64,000 bases of DNA from Rhodococcus opacus (GCF_012396235.1 NZ_JAAXPA010000003.1:186001-250000); one strand, 5' to 3'; positions 7,967-16,298 are shown, numbered from the stretch's first letter. Numbers and translations are program-made. Notes: generated by a model not told the origin, from the letters alone.

Positions 7967-9280
7967 ATGACAGCTCAGGTCGTGACCAGGACGAATCGGC
8001 GACGAGGCCTCGTGGCGGCCGCCGCGGCATTGCTGCTGGTAGTGCCTGCGGCGTGCTCCGAGGACTCGTCCTCCACGGGCACCTCCGCTACCTCCACGAC
8101 GACGCAGACGGGATCACCGAACGCCGGGGCGGATGCGCAGATCGACCCCGGGGTCGCGGACCGACTCGACGAGGCGATCGAGAAGACGATGTCGATGGCG
8201 GCGATTCCCGGCGCGATAGTGGGAGTGTGGGGGCCCGACGGCAACTACGTGAAGGCGTTCGGTGTCGCCGACAAGACGACGGGCGCGCCGATGGAGACCG
8301 ATTTCTACCACCGAATCGGCAGTGTGACAAAGACGTTCACGGTCACCGGGGTGCTGCAACTGGTCGACGAAGACAAGGTCGCGCTCGACGACCCGATCTC
8401 GAAGTACGTGGAGGGCGTGCCGCTGGGTGATCAGATCACGCTGCGCCAGCTCGCCCGGATGCAGAGCGGGCTGGCCAACTACTCGGCCAACGAGGACTTC
8501 CAGAAGGCGTTGCTCAGCGACCCGCAGGCCGCGTTCACCCCGCAACAACTGCTGGGTTACGCGTTCGCGCAGCCCGCGACGTTCCCGCCCGGCCAGGGGT
8601 TCGAGTACTCCAACACGAACACGACCCTGCTGGGACTTGTCATCGAGAAGGTCAGCGGACTGCCGCTCCCGGAGTACGTGACGCAGAAGATCGTCCAGCC
8701 CCTGAAGATGGCGGGCACGAGCTTCCCGACCACCAACGCGTTCCCCGAACCGCACGCGCAGGGCTACACCGAGCAGACCTTGGACGACAAGGAAGCCGTG
8801 GCCACCAACTGGAATCCGTCCTGGGGATGGGCGGCGGGCGCGATGATTTCGACCCTCGACGACCTGCACATCTGGGCGCCGGCTCTCGCCACCGGCACCC
8901 TGCTGCAGCCGGCCACACAGGCGCAGCGGCTCGAGACGGTGAACGCACCGGGTCTGGCATCCGACGTGGGCTACGGCCTGGGCATCTTCGACGTCGCCGG
9001 CTGGATCGGGCACAACGGCAGCCTCCCCGGGTACCAGACTGTGTGCGTCTACCTGCCCGAGCAGGAAACCACCCTCGCGATCATGATCAACACCGACGTC
9101 CCCTATCAGGGCAGCGAACCCAGCACGGCGCTGGCGGGGGCCGTCACGGAGATCATCTCGCCGGAACACGTCTACAAGCTCAGCGCCGGAGTGCAGAATC
9201 CGGACGCGTCGTCCCCGGCCACGCCGACGCCCTCGGAGACCCCGGCAACGTCCTCGACGTCCGCCCCGCCGACCAGCTGA
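7967..9280 (+). CDS. Serine hydrolase, class C beta-lactamase/DD-peptidase fold, lipoprotein
   Basis: A 437-aa exported protein. The N-terminus has basic residues, a hydrophobic stretch and a lipobox V-P-A-A-C (Cys30), so it is probably anchored to the outer face of the membrane. The penicillin-recognising triad is complete: S119-V-T-K122 (nucleophile Ser), Y214-S-N216 and H349-N-G351. The tail after about residue 410 is a Pro/Thr/Ser-rich wall-spanning type linker. Family members are DD-carboxypeptidases, esterases or beta-lactamases, and the sequence alone does not choose between them. Confidence 0.88.
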   Translation: MTAQVVTRTNRRRGLVAAAAALLLVVPAACSEDSSSTGTSATSTTTQTGSPNAGADAQIDPGVADRLDEAIEKTMSMAAIPGAIVGVWGPDGNYVKAFGVADKTTGAPMETDFYHRIGSVTKTFTVTGVLQLVDEDKVALDDPISKYVEGVPLGDQITLRQLARMQSGLANYSANEDFQKALLSDPQAAFTPQQLLGYAFAQPATFPPGQGFEYSNTNTTLLGLVIEKVSGLPLPEYVTQKIVQPLKMAGTSFPTTNAFPEPHAQGYTEQTLDDKEAVATNWNPSWGWAAGAMISTLDDLHIWAPALATGTLLQPATQAQRLETVNAPGLASDVGYGLGIFDVAGWIGHNGSLPGYQTVCVYLPEQETTLAIMINTDVPYQGSEPSTALAGAVTEIISPEHVYKLSAGVQNPDASSPATPTPSETPATSSTSAPPTS

Positions 9281-9283
9281 CCC

Positions 9284-9329
9284 CATGTGAGTGGCAAAGC
9301 GTACGCGAGCACACTTCGCCACTCACATG
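9284..9329. repeat. Intergenic hairpin element, type B copy 1 (46 nt)
   Basis: The outer arms CATGTGAGTGGC / GCCACTCACATG pair perfectly, and the pairing extends to 17 of 19 positions. It lies 3 nt after the serine-hydrolase stop and before an NmrA-like gene on the same strand. A same-length copy with compensating arm changes is at 36878-36923. No T-tract follows. Confidence 0.75.
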
Positions 9330-9356
9330 CCCTCCCGCGGCGGTAGCGTGCAGGGC

Positions 9357-10160
9357 ATGACGATTCTCGTGACGGGGGCAACCGGGAACATCGGCAGAAT
9401 GCTCGTCGACCACCTGCTCGCGCGGGGTGCGACGGACGTCCGGGCCCTCACGAATCATCCTGACAAGGCGCAACTTCCGGGCTCGGTCACCGTCGTCGAG
9501 GGATACCTCCGCAGACTCGCAAGCCTGCCCGCGGCGTTCGAGGGCGTCGATTCCCTGTACCTCGCACCGACTCCCGACACCGCCCCGGACGCGCTCGCCC
9601 TGGCGAAGCAGGCCGGAGTCCGGCACGTCGTCGACCTGTCAGGCCCCCACGACGGACACTGGGGTGACGTCGCACGGGCCGTCGAGGCGTCCGGCATCGA
9701 GTGGACGCACCTGTGGCCCGGCGAGTTCATGGAGAATGCGGGAATCCTGGCACCGCAGATCGCCGCGGGAGACACCGTGCGTGAGCCGTACCCGACGGCG
9801 GCGAACGCGCCGATCGCCATGAACGACATCGCCGAGGTCGCGGCCGTCGCTCTCCTCGAGGACGGGCACGTCGGCGCGTCGTACGAACTCACCGGTCCCG
9901 AGACGATCACCCGCGCCGACCTCGTCCGAGAACTCGGCGCCGCCCTCGGCCGGAACATCGAGTACCGGCAGGTGTCGCTGGACGAGGCCGTGGACGTCCT
10001 GACACCGGCGATGGGGGAGTACGCCCGCTGGTATCTGGAAGGGATGGCGAGTCTGGTCGACGCTCCCCAGGAGGCGAACCGGCTCGTCGAGCAACTCACC
10101 GGGCGCCCCGCGACCACCTTCGCGCAGTGGGCGTCGGCGCACGTCGACGAGTTCCGCTGA
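9357..10160 (+). CDS. NmrA/atypical SDR family NAD(P)-binding protein
   Basis: 267 aa with the N-terminal fingerprint M-T-I-L-V-T-G-A-T-G-N-I-G (G7-x2-G10-x2-G13) of NmrA-like atypical SDRs. These proteins bind NAD(P) and act as redox sensors or reductases and usually lack the Tyr-x3-Lys catalytic pair; I see none here. The later E-L-T-G-P-E-T-I-T region is typical of the NmrA C-terminal half. I chose the ATG at 9357, because an upstream ATG at 9291 lies inside the hairpin element. No partner gene is evident. Confidence 0.85.
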   Translation: MTILVTGATGNIGRMLVDHLLARGATDVRALTNHPDKAQLPGSVTVVEGYLRRLASLPAAFEGVDSLYLAPTPDTAPDALALAKQAGVRHVVDLSGPHDGHWGDVARAVEASGIEWTHLWPGEFMENAGILAPQIAAGDTVREPYPTAANAPIAMNDIAEVAAVALLEDGHVGASYELTGPETITRADLVRELGAALGRNIEYRQVSLDEAVDVLTPAMGEYARWYLEGMASLVDAPQEANRLVEQLTGRPATTFAQWASAHVDEFR

Positions 10161-10176
10161 GGCCGCACCGGCCGAG

Positions 10177-10608
10177 TCAGCGGGTCGGGGTGAGCGCGAT
10201 GACGGGGATCGGCCGATCCGTCTTCTTCTGATAGTCGCTGTACCGGCCGTGGTTGATCTCGTTCATCGTCGCCCACATCCGGTCGTAATCCGGGTCGCCC
10301 GGCAGAACCTTCCGCGCCGCCACGGTGATGTGGTCGCGGCCCACCTGGATCTCGCAGGTCGGCGCGGCCAGCACGTTGTGCATCCACGCGGGCGACGTGG
10401 GCGCACCACCCTTCGACGCGACGACCAGAAAGCGTGCGCCGTCGCGGCCGTACGTCAACGCGGACGTGCGCGGCTGCCCGGACTTCCGGCCGACACTGTG
10501 TAGCAGCAGGGTCGGCATCCCGAACAGCAACCGGTGCCCCACCCATCCTCCGCTGCGTTCGTAGACGAACTGGTGCAGCTGAAGGGCTTTCACGAACAGG
10601 TCGGCCAC
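10177..10608 (-). CDS. Deazaflavin (F420)-dependent nitroreductase family protein (Ddn-like)
   Basis: 143 aa from the GTG at 10608, which is close to the usual size for this family. The core G-R-K-S-G-Q-P-R-T-S-A-L-T-Y and F-L-V-V-A-S-K-G-G matches the Ddn split-barrel. A typical P-A-W-M-H-N-V-L-A-A-P segment follows. Mycobacterial members use F420H2 to reduce quinones or nitro compounds at the membrane. A longer upstream extension in the same frame passes through a 14-bp tandem repeat and is probably untranslated. Confidence 0.87.
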   Translation of the reverse strand: MADLFVKALQLHQFVYERSGGWVGHRLLFGMPTLLLHSVGRKSGQPRTSALTYGRDGARFLVVASKGGAPTSPAWMHNVLAAPTCEIQVGRDHITVAARKVLPGDPDYDRMWATMNEINHGRYSDYQKKTDRPIPVIALTPTR

Positions 10609-11333
10609 GGCGTCCTCGTCTCGGCACTCTGGTCTCGGCACTCTGGTCTCGGCACTCGGAACAGATCGTGCCCACACAGTAGACCGTCGTCAGGCCCGGC
10701 GAACCGCGTGCAGAACGGTGACGGGCCGGCCCTCGGGGTCGCGCGCTCACGCGAGGGCGCCGCCGACACCAGGATCTCCCACTCCGCGGCGTCCAGTACG
10801 GCAGCGACCTGTTCCGGTGTGAACAGCATGTCGGGAACATTGGGCCGCCCGACGGACGTCTCCAGATCGGACGGGTGATGCCCGACGACGAGAAGCCGCC
10901 CACCTGGACGGACCGCTCCGGCCAGGCGACGGTGCAGGGCCTCGCGGGCAGATCCCGGCAGATGCATGAAATGTGCCGACACCAGATCGAATCGGCGGGC
11001 CGGCGGCTCCCACGACAGGATGTCGGCCTGCTCCCACGTCGTCCGGTCCGCGATGTCGGCGCCGGCTGCGGCGGCCCGTTCGGCGGCGCGTTCCAACGCC
11101 ACCGTCGACACGTCCACTCCGGTGACGTTCCACCCGCGGGCCGCCAGCCAGATCGCGTCGGCGGCCTCACCGCTGCCCACGTCCAGGGCGCTGCCCGGGG
11201 TCACGTCCGCGACCTGCTCGACGAGATGCGGGTTGGGGTTGCCGCTCCACACCGCGGTAGTCGAGCGATAACGCTCGTCCCAGAACTCCTGGCTGAAGAA
11301 ATCGGTCATGTCCGGTGCCTGCTCGTGGGTCAT
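10590..11333 (-). CDS. Class I SAM-dependent methyltransferase, apparent 3' frameshift
   Basis: The reading frame has SAM-binding motif I, A-L-D-V-G-S-G-E-A-A-D-A, motif II G-V-D-V-S and the post-motif F-D-L-V-S-A-H-F. It resembles TehB/thiopurine-type cytosolic methyltransferases; the small-molecule substrate is unknown. Near 10735 the frame appears to shift by one base. A different frame reads EGRPVTVLHAVRRA and stops at 10690, which looks like the natural C-terminus. The actual frame runs on through the 14-bp repeats into the Ddn start, adding a low-quality tail. The start at 11333 (MTHEQAPDMT) is my choice among several ATGs. Confidence 0.8.
   Translation of the reverse strand: MTHEQAPDMTDFFSQEFWDERYRSTTAVWSGNPNPHLVEQVADVTPGSALDVGSGEAADAIWLAARGWNVTGVDVSTVALERAAERAAAAGADIADRTTWEQADILSWEPPARRFDLVSAHFMHLPGSAREALHRRLAGAVRPGGRLLVVGHHPSDLETSVGRPNVPDMLFTPEQVAAVLDAAEWEILVSAAPSRERATPRAGPSPFCTRFAGPDDGLLCGHDLFRVPRPECRDQSAETRTPWPTCS
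10620..10661. repeat. Three tandem copies of a 14-bp unit
   Basis: TCTCGGCACTCTGG occurs twice exactly and a third time with its last three bases changed. The array lies between the methyltransferase's probable ancestral stop and the start of the Ddn-like gene, in the Ddn leader. It looks like a replication-slippage repeat. Confidence 0.75.
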
Positions 11334-11394
11334 GCTCCCACTGTGGCCGCCGGGCCCGTCGAACCGGGAATCCGGTTGCCGGAACGGCAACCGA

Positions 11395-11661
11395 TTACGG
11401 GCTGGGGAACGTGTAGATGCGGCAACCGCTCATGTTCGCGGCCGACACGACGCCGTCTGCACGCGCAAAATCGCCCTTCGCGGAGAGGTTGTTGGCGAGG
11501 GCGGCCTGGTCGTCGCAGAAACTCTGATCCGACGGGTTGGCTGGGGGGTTGCTGATGTAGGTGTCACCCGGTGCAGCGACGGCAAAGGTCGCCGGACCGA
11601 CGAGTGGGACGGCCGCTGCTGCAAACGCAATGGAGGCCGCCGCGACGATTCGGCGGATCAT
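11395..11661 (-). CDS. Small secreted protein (DUF732-like)
   Basis: About 88 aa with a clear signal peptide: basic M-I-R-R, then an Ala/Val-rich core, then A-V-A-A before P-G-D-T-Y. The mature part has two Cys (FCDD and SGC) spaced for one disulfide. This layout resembles the small DUF732 secreted proteins of mycolic-acid bacteria. Two adjacent ATGs (11664, 11661) follow an AGGAG site; the second has the better spacing. The function is unknown. Confidence 0.72.
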   Translation of the reverse strand: MIRRIVAAASIAFAAAAVPLVGPATFAVAAPGDTYISNPPANPSDQSFCDDQAALANNLSAKGDFARADGVVSAANMSGCRIYTFPSP

Positions 11662-11789
11662 CATGCTCCTCCGAAGGTGGTCCGAATGGTTACCGATGAG
11701 ACCATCCTGCACTGATCCGCCGTCGGCGACCATACCCCTAGGGGTGGAAAATTCAACACCTCGACCTGCCGCCGTCAGCGAAGCAGGGG

Positions 11790-12194
11790 TCACTCGTCGG
11801 CCAGAGCTTCCTGGACCCTGTTCGCGGCGACCACCGGATTCTCGTGCTCCCAGATCCGCACCACCGTCCACCCGGCGTCGGTCAGCCTCGTGTCGGTGTC
11901 ACGATCGCGGGTGACGTTCCCGGCGAGCTTCTCGGCCCACCACTGCGCGTTGTTCTTCGGGAACGTGGCGTGCTGCGGGCAGCTGTGCCAGAAGCACCCG
12001 TCCACGTACACGGCCACCTTCCGTCGCGGAAACACCAGGTCGGCGCGCCGCCGGACGCCCTTCATCGGCGCCCGGTCCACGTAGTACCGGACCCCGCGCC
12101 GGTGCAGTTCCCGGCGCAGTGCGAGTTCGGGTGCGGTGTCGCGACGCCGCTGCGCCCGCATCCGGGCACTGGTCGCGGGATCGGTGGCGGGCAT
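11790..12194 (-). CDS. vsr: Very short patch repair endonuclease (Vsr)
   Basis: 134 aa, the normal Vsr length. Signature segments are present: R-R-A-D-L-V-F (catalytic Asp), V-A-V-Y-V-D-G-C-F-W-H-S-C-P-Q-H (metal and His residues) and the C-terminal V-V-R-I-W-E-H-E. Vsr nicks next to T:G mismatches that arise when 5-methylcytosine deaminates inside a methyltransferase site. It lies 14 nt downstream of a cytosine-5 DNA methyltransferase on the same strand, exactly the partner it serves. Confidence 0.93.
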   Translation of the reverse strand: MPATDPATSARMRAQRRRDTAPELALRRELHRRGVRYYVDRAPMKGVRRRADLVFPRRKVAVYVDGCFWHSCPQHATFPKNNAQWWAEKLAGNVTRDRDTDTRLTDAGWTVVRIWEHENPVVAANRVQEALADE

Positions 12195-12208
12195 CGCGGG
12201 TCCGTCCG

Positions 12209-13372
12209 CTACGCGGCGGCCTCGGGGAAGCCGCCCATGCGGTCGAGGTGGCTCTCGACGTCGTCGATGAACCCGGGAACGAAACGCAGATTGCCCATCC
12301 GCGCCCGCTTCAGGAAGCCGGCGGTCGCGCGCGCAGACAGCAGCCGGGTGTCCTCCAGGAATCCGCTGAGATCCTCGTACGGCTCCTGCACCGGCCACGT
12401 CGAGGTGTGCACCCGGAAGGCCTGACGATTGCTGCCCCACGCCGCCACCGGCCACGCGTCGCCGGGCTTCATCGGCGTCTCGATGCCCCGCTCGTAGTCC
12501 GCCGGCTCGAGCAGACGCCGACCGACCCACGACGCCATCCGCACACTCACCGCGTTGCCGACGAGCTTCCACCGATGACTGTTCCGCAGCCCGGGGACCA
12601 GCGCGGCGGGCGCCGTCCAGTCGGGGTCGAAGCCCTGCAGGCGTTCGGCGTCGACGAGTCCGGGCGTCACGATCTCGCCCGACGGCAGTCGCACGGCGGG
12701 CGGGCTCGCGATACCGACGGACGAACCGCCCTTCAGCGTGGGGACCGCGTTGACCGCCCACCCGAGACCGCGGGTGCCCTCGGTCCAATAGAAACCGCAC
12801 GGGAAGTCGGCATGGTCGTCGACGGGGCGTTCTCCGGCGTCCTCACCGAACAGCACCGCGCGGGGGTCCTCGGTGCGCGAGGCGAGCATCAGGACCCGCT
12901 GACGGCGCTGGGGGAGCCCGAACGCGCGCGCATCGACCACCCGGTACGCCCACGTGTAGCCGAGGTCCTCGAGGGCGTCCGTGATATGCCTCATAGCAGC
13001 CCCGCGACCCAGTTGCAGCATGAACGGCACGTTCTCGATCAGGAGCCAGCGCGGACCCTTCTTCCGCTTCACCAAGCGGAAGACCTCGTCGACGAGGCCG
13101 GAACGGGAACCCGTGATACCGGCGGTCCGGCCGGCCTGGGAGAGGTCCTGGCAGGGGAATCCCGCGGCGACGAGTTCGATGTCCTGGGGGAGGGAACGCA
13201 GCTTGGTGACGTCGGAATGCACAGGGACGTCGGTGAATCGGGTACGCAGAACCGCCTGGGCGCCCGGGTCGATCTCACAGAGCAGTTCGGTGTTCCAGCC
13301 GTGCTCTCTCAGACCCAACTCGAGCCCGCCGATACCGGCGAACAGGCCCACCATGCTCCCGGTTGACGTCAC
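12209..13372 (-). CDS. DNA (cytosine-5-)-methyltransferase
   Basis: About 387 aa with the ordered C5-MTase motifs: I (L-F-A-G-I-G-G), IV (G-F-P-C74-Q-D-L-S, nucleophile Cys), VI (E113-N-V) and VIII (Q-R-R, 155-157). Motif X, with G-N-A-V-S, comes late. I prefer the GTG at 13372, with AGGAAGG just upstream; a GTG at 13387 would add five residues and has no ribosome site. The target recognition domain lies roughly at 200-300. No restriction endonuclease lies within the window, so together with vsr it looks like an orphan Dcm-type system. The recognition sequence is unknown. Confidence 0.93.
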   Translation of the reverse strand: MTSTGSMVGLFAGIGGLELGLREHGWNTELLCEIDPGAQAVLRTRFTDVPVHSDVTKLRSLPQDIELVAAGFPCQDLSQAGRTAGITGSRSGLVDEVFRLVKRKKGPRWLLIENVPFMLQLGRGAAMRHITDALEDLGYTWAYRVVDARAFGLPQRRQRVLMLASRTEDPRAVLFGEDAGERPVDDHADFPCGFYWTEGTRGLGWAVNAVPTLKGGSSVGIASPPAVRLPSGEIVTPGLVDAERLQGFDPDWTAPAALVPGLRNSHRWKLVGNAVSVRMASWVGRRLLEPADYERGIETPMKPGDAWPVAAWGSNRQAFRVHTSTWPVQEPYEDLSGFLEDTRLLSARATAGFLKRARMGNLRFVPGFIDDVESHLDRMGGFPEAAA

Positions 13373-13440
13373 GGCACCCTTCCTCACGAACCAGTCACCC
13401 GAGAACGTTACTCGAGATCTGTGCCCGCTTTGACCAACGA

Positions 13441-13486
13441 CCCGTGAGTACTTATTAACGGCGGGCGGTTAATAAGTACTCACGGG
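13441..13486. repeat. Intergenic hairpin element, type C copy 1 (46 nt)
   Basis: 19-nt perfect arms (CCCGTGAGTACTTATTAAC and its complement) flank an 8-nt loop. The second copy, also 46 nt, is at 32363-32408; the A/G difference in the arm is compensated on the other side. This copy lies between divergent genes (the methyltransferase and a membrane protein), so it cannot be a conventional terminator for either. Confidence 0.8.
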
Positions 13487-13534
13487 TGGCGAAGCCACAT
13501 AGACTTCCAGTAGGTGGGAGCACAGGGAGGCGCC

Positions 13535-14647
13535 ATGATCTCGGGTTTCCGGATCTCGGGTTTCCGGAACCGGCCGCACCTCCTGCGCGACGCCCAGGGC
13601 AGCGGCCTCGTCGAAGCGTTCGTCATCATCGGGATCGTCACGATCCTGCTCACCCGCGCCTACCTTCATCTCACCGGTTATCCGCAGGTCGGGGGTTCCT
13701 CGCTGCACATCGCGCACGTCCTGTGGGGCGGACTCGGCATGGTCGTGGCGCTGGTGACCGTGTTCTCGTTCCTGGGGATGAAACCGCGCGTCCTGGGCGT
13801 CGTGATCGGCGGCATCGGGTTCGGGTTGTTCCTCGACGAGATCGGCAAGTTCGTCACCAAGTCCAACGACTACTTCTATCGGCCGTCCGTCGCGATCATG
13901 TACGTGGTGATCGTCGTGTTGCTGCTGGTCAACCGGTCGCTGCACGACGTCCGGCCGCCGACCCCGACGGAGGACGTCGCCAACGCCGCCGCCATCGCGC
14001 TGGGCGGCCTGGATCGCGGGCTGGACCGCGCACGCCGGGAGCAGGCGCTGGCGCAGCTGCGCCGGGCGGCCGCCGCCGGCGCGGACGAGGCGACGCTGAC
14101 GTCGGTCCGGGATCTGCTCGCCCACTGCCCGGACCGGAACGGCCGGGCCGTGCCCACGGCCCGGGAGCTGGCCCGCCGCGCGACCCCCGCCTTCGCGAAG
14201 GGTCCCGGGATGCTCTGGACGGCGGCCGTGCTCCTCACCCTGTTCTCCACCCTGGGACTGCTCAGTGCGGTGATCACGCTCGACGACGACCTCCGCGGCG
14301 ACGAGGGAACGGACATCACGACGGTCGGCCAGCTCACCGGGTCCGCGATCGCGTTCGTCCTGTGCTGGTCGGCCATCGTGCGACTGCGGAACGGGAAGCT
14401 GTGGCCGTTGCAGTTCCTGCGGGCCGCGGCGCTGGTCACGGTGCTGCTCACCGAGGTGTTCGACTTCGTCGCCCAGGAGTTCGGGGCGCTGTTGAACGTG
14501 GCGGTCGGACTCGGCGCCCTCGTCGTCTTCTCGTCGCGCATCGCGGTCACGGAACGAGCCCGGGCACTGAGTCTCGGCAACTCTGCTGCAACGAAACTCG
14601 GCCCGTTGCCACCCCGGGAGCCGTCGTCGCTTACCGTAGACAGGTGA
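13535..14647 (+). CDS. Multi-pass membrane protein of unknown function
   Basis: 370 aa from the ATG at 13535, behind AGGGAGG. About four hydrophobic segments fall in the first 110 residues. A long soluble Arg/Ala-rich middle (about 120-220) has alternating charged and Ala residues and is probably helical. Three or four more membrane segments follow. I recognise no family motif. The N-terminus contains a 15-bp tandem duplication giving I-S-G-F-R twice. The stop overlaps the GTG of the next gene (GTGA), so the two are coupled. Confidence 0.75.
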   Translation: MISGFRISGFRNRPHLLRDAQGSGLVEAFVIIGIVTILLTRAYLHLTGYPQVGGSSLHIAHVLWGGLGMVVALVTVFSFLGMKPRVLGVVIGGIGFGLFLDEIGKFVTKSNDYFYRPSVAIMYVVIVVLLLVNRSLHDVRPPTPTEDVANAAAIALGGLDRGLDRARREQALAQLRRAAAAGADEATLTSVRDLLAHCPDRNGRAVPTARELARRATPAFAKGPGMLWTAAVLLTLFSTLGLLSAVITLDDDLRGDEGTDITTVGQLTGSAIAFVLCWSAIVRLRNGKLWPLQFLRAAALVTVLLTEVFDFVAQEFGALLNVAVGLGALVVFSSRIAVTERARALSLGNSAATKLGPLPPREPSSLTVDR

Positions 14648-15231
14648 GCATCCAAGCCTCCGGTGCCTCGACCTGGCCCGCAGTACTGACGTGGCGGGCG
14701 GACAACGCACCCCGAATGGAATCGGTGCGCGTCCAGCTCAACGGTGACCGCATCAAGGCAGCAGGCCGGATCATCGGCGGCGAGTGCCCTGAGCATCCGG
14801 CGTTCAGCGCGTCCTACGACCTCGTCACGGACGAAAGCGGCGTCACCCGCCGGCTGTCGCTGCGGACGTCCGTTGCGGCCGGTGAACGGCAGATGTCGAT
14901 CAGCCGGGACGAAGAGGGCACGTGGATGGTGGAGCACGGCGCCAACCACCAGCGGTCCACGTTCGACGGCGCCCTCGACGTCGACATGGTGCTCAGCCCG
15001 TTCTTCAACGCCCTGCCCATCCGGCGGTACGGACTGCACCTCGGGTCCGAGGACGTCGAGGTACCCGTTGTCTACGTGAACCTCCTGGACCTGCGGGTCG
15101 AGGGCGCGATCCTCACCTACAGCAGTGGTCCGGACGGCATCCACGTGCTGTCGCCGGTGTCGAGTTCCTCGGTGACCGTCGACCGCGACGGGTTCATCAT
15201 CGACTACCCGGGCCTGGCCGAACGGATTTAG
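14644..15231 (+). CDS. Putative glycolipid-binding protein (DUF1089-like)
   Basis: 195 aa, cytosolic, without a signal peptide. The sequence V-L-T-W-R-A ... M-E-S-V-R-V, Y-D-L-V-T-D, R-Q-M-S-I-S-R-D, followed by P-F-F-N-A-L-P-I-R-R, matches the layout of the putative glycolipid-binding family (PF06475). That family is structurally a lipocalin-like barrel. The start overlaps the stop of the preceding membrane protein. The role is unproven; the coupling suggests a link to an envelope lipid. The gene ends at the type D hairpin. Confidence 0.75.
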   Translation: MSIQASGASTWPAVLTWRADNAPRMESVRVQLNGDRIKAAGRIIGGECPEHPAFSASYDLVTDESGVTRRLSLRTSVAAGERQMSISRDEEGTWMVEHGANHQRSTFDGALDVDMVLSPFFNALPIRRYGLHLGSEDVEVPVVYVNLLDLRVEGAILTYSSGPDGIHVLSPVSSSSVTVDRDGFIIDYPGLAERI

Positions 15232-15244
15232 GCGCTCCGCACCC

Positions 15245-15284
15245 GTGCGCCTTTTTGGTAGCTCCGGCAACCAGAAAGGCTCAC
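15245..15284. repeat. Intergenic hairpin element, type D copy 1 (40 nt)
   Basis: The arms GTGCGCCTTTTTGGTAGC / GCAACCAGAAAGGCTCAC pair at 15 of 18 positions. It lies between the convergent glycolipid-binding-like gene and tyrA, and its right arm supplies the tyrA stop codon. The copy at 28547-28586 has the same length. The GGCGCTYCGCRCCC leader just upstream is also shared, so the repeated unit is larger than the hairpin. Confidence 0.7.
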
Positions 15285-16231
15285 AGGCGGCGGAGCCGCC
15301 CTCCCCGCCGACCCGCATCACGCATGTCGTCGATCCAGCCTGCGCGGCCGGGAACGATGCCGGTGATTTCCCACGTCTCCTGGTTGTCGTATGTCAGGCG
15401 AGCGGTGTGACCGGCCTCGACGAGTGTCGCGGCCGACGACTGGTCCGCCAGTTCGGTCCGCGCGTCCTGCAGCAGTGCCAGCGCCTCGTCCAGGGCAATC
15501 AGCAGGGCGTCCCGGTTGCCCTCGCACATGGCCCGGACGAGTCCGGGCGCGCTGCCGGCCACGCGGGTGCCGTCGCGGAACGAGCCGGCCGCCAGGCCCA
15601 GGGCGAGCGGTCCGCCGCGGGCACCGGTGATTGCGAGGGTCTCGGCCAGTAGGTGCGGCAGGTGCGAGATGCGCGCGACCGCCCGGTCGTGTTCGGCGGA
15701 CTCGGCGGGCACGACGACGGAACCGCAGTCCAACGCGAGTTGCGCGACCTGCGTCCAGATGGCGGGGTCGACGCCGTCGTCGGTGCCGACCACCCACACG
15801 GCTTCCCGGAACAGGTCGGCGCTGCCGACGCTCCACCCGGACGCCGACGTTCCCGCCATGGGGTGCCCGCCCACGTAGCGGTCGGCGAGGCCCTGACGGG
15901 CTGCCGCCGCCGCGACCTCCGCCTTGACGCTGACGACGTCGGTGATCGAGCAGTTCGGTGCGTACAGGGCGATCGCGGTGAGGGTGGCGGCGACGGCGGG
16001 CACGGGGACCGCGATCACGATCAGCGCCGACGCGGCCGACGCACGCTGGAGCACCGCGACCAGATCGGTGTCGGCGTCGAAACCGTCCGCCCGGGCGGCG
16101 TCGACGGACGGCGCGGATCGGTTGTGACCCCACGCCTCGCGGCCCGCCCGGACCGCCGCACGCAGCAGTGAACCGCCGATCAAGCCCAGGCCGAGCACGC
16201 ACACCGGAGGTGCGGAAGGGGTATCAGACAC
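15281..16231 (-). CDS. tyrA: Prephenate dehydrogenase (tyrosine biosynthesis)
   Basis: About 316 aa. The N-terminal Rossmann motif V-L-G-L-G-L-I-G-G-S is followed by the family signature G-G-H-P-M-A-G-T (His123). It oxidises and decarboxylates prephenate to 4-hydroxyphenylpyruvate using NAD(P). There is no chorismate mutase fusion and no obvious ACT domain at the C-terminus. I used the GTG at 16231 (VSDTPSAPP); an ATG six codons upstream (16249) is possible. It is divergent from the tadA-associated gene, an arrangement common in related actinobacteria. Confidence 0.9.
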   Translation of the reverse strand: MSDTPSAPPVCVLGLGLIGGSLLRAAVRAGREAWGHNRSAPSVDAARADGFDADTDLVAVLQRASAASALIVIAVPVPAVAATLTAIALYAPNCSITDVVSVKAEVAAAAARQGLADRYVGGHPMAGTSASGWSVGSADLFREAVWVVGTDDGVDPAIWTQVAQLALDCGSVVVPAESAEHDRAVARISHLPHLLAETLAITGARGGPLALGLAAGSFRDGTRVAGSAPGLVRAMCEGNRDALLIALDEALALLQDARTELADQSSAATLVEAGHTARLTYDNQETWEITGIVPGRAGWIDDMRDAGRRGGRLRRL

Positions 16232-16298
16232 CCGAACAGGTTGGCACATTCGAGTGCGGACTTCATTTACCGGCACCCCGCGGGCTACCGTTGCGCTC

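Noticed and set aside
11790..13372. A complete restriction-modification system
   Set aside because: Only methyltransferase and Vsr are seen; neighbours on both sides are unrelated.
16254..16298. Upstream start for the tadA-associated protein
   Set aside because: The extra 15 residues look unlike the family and overlap the tyrA promoter region.
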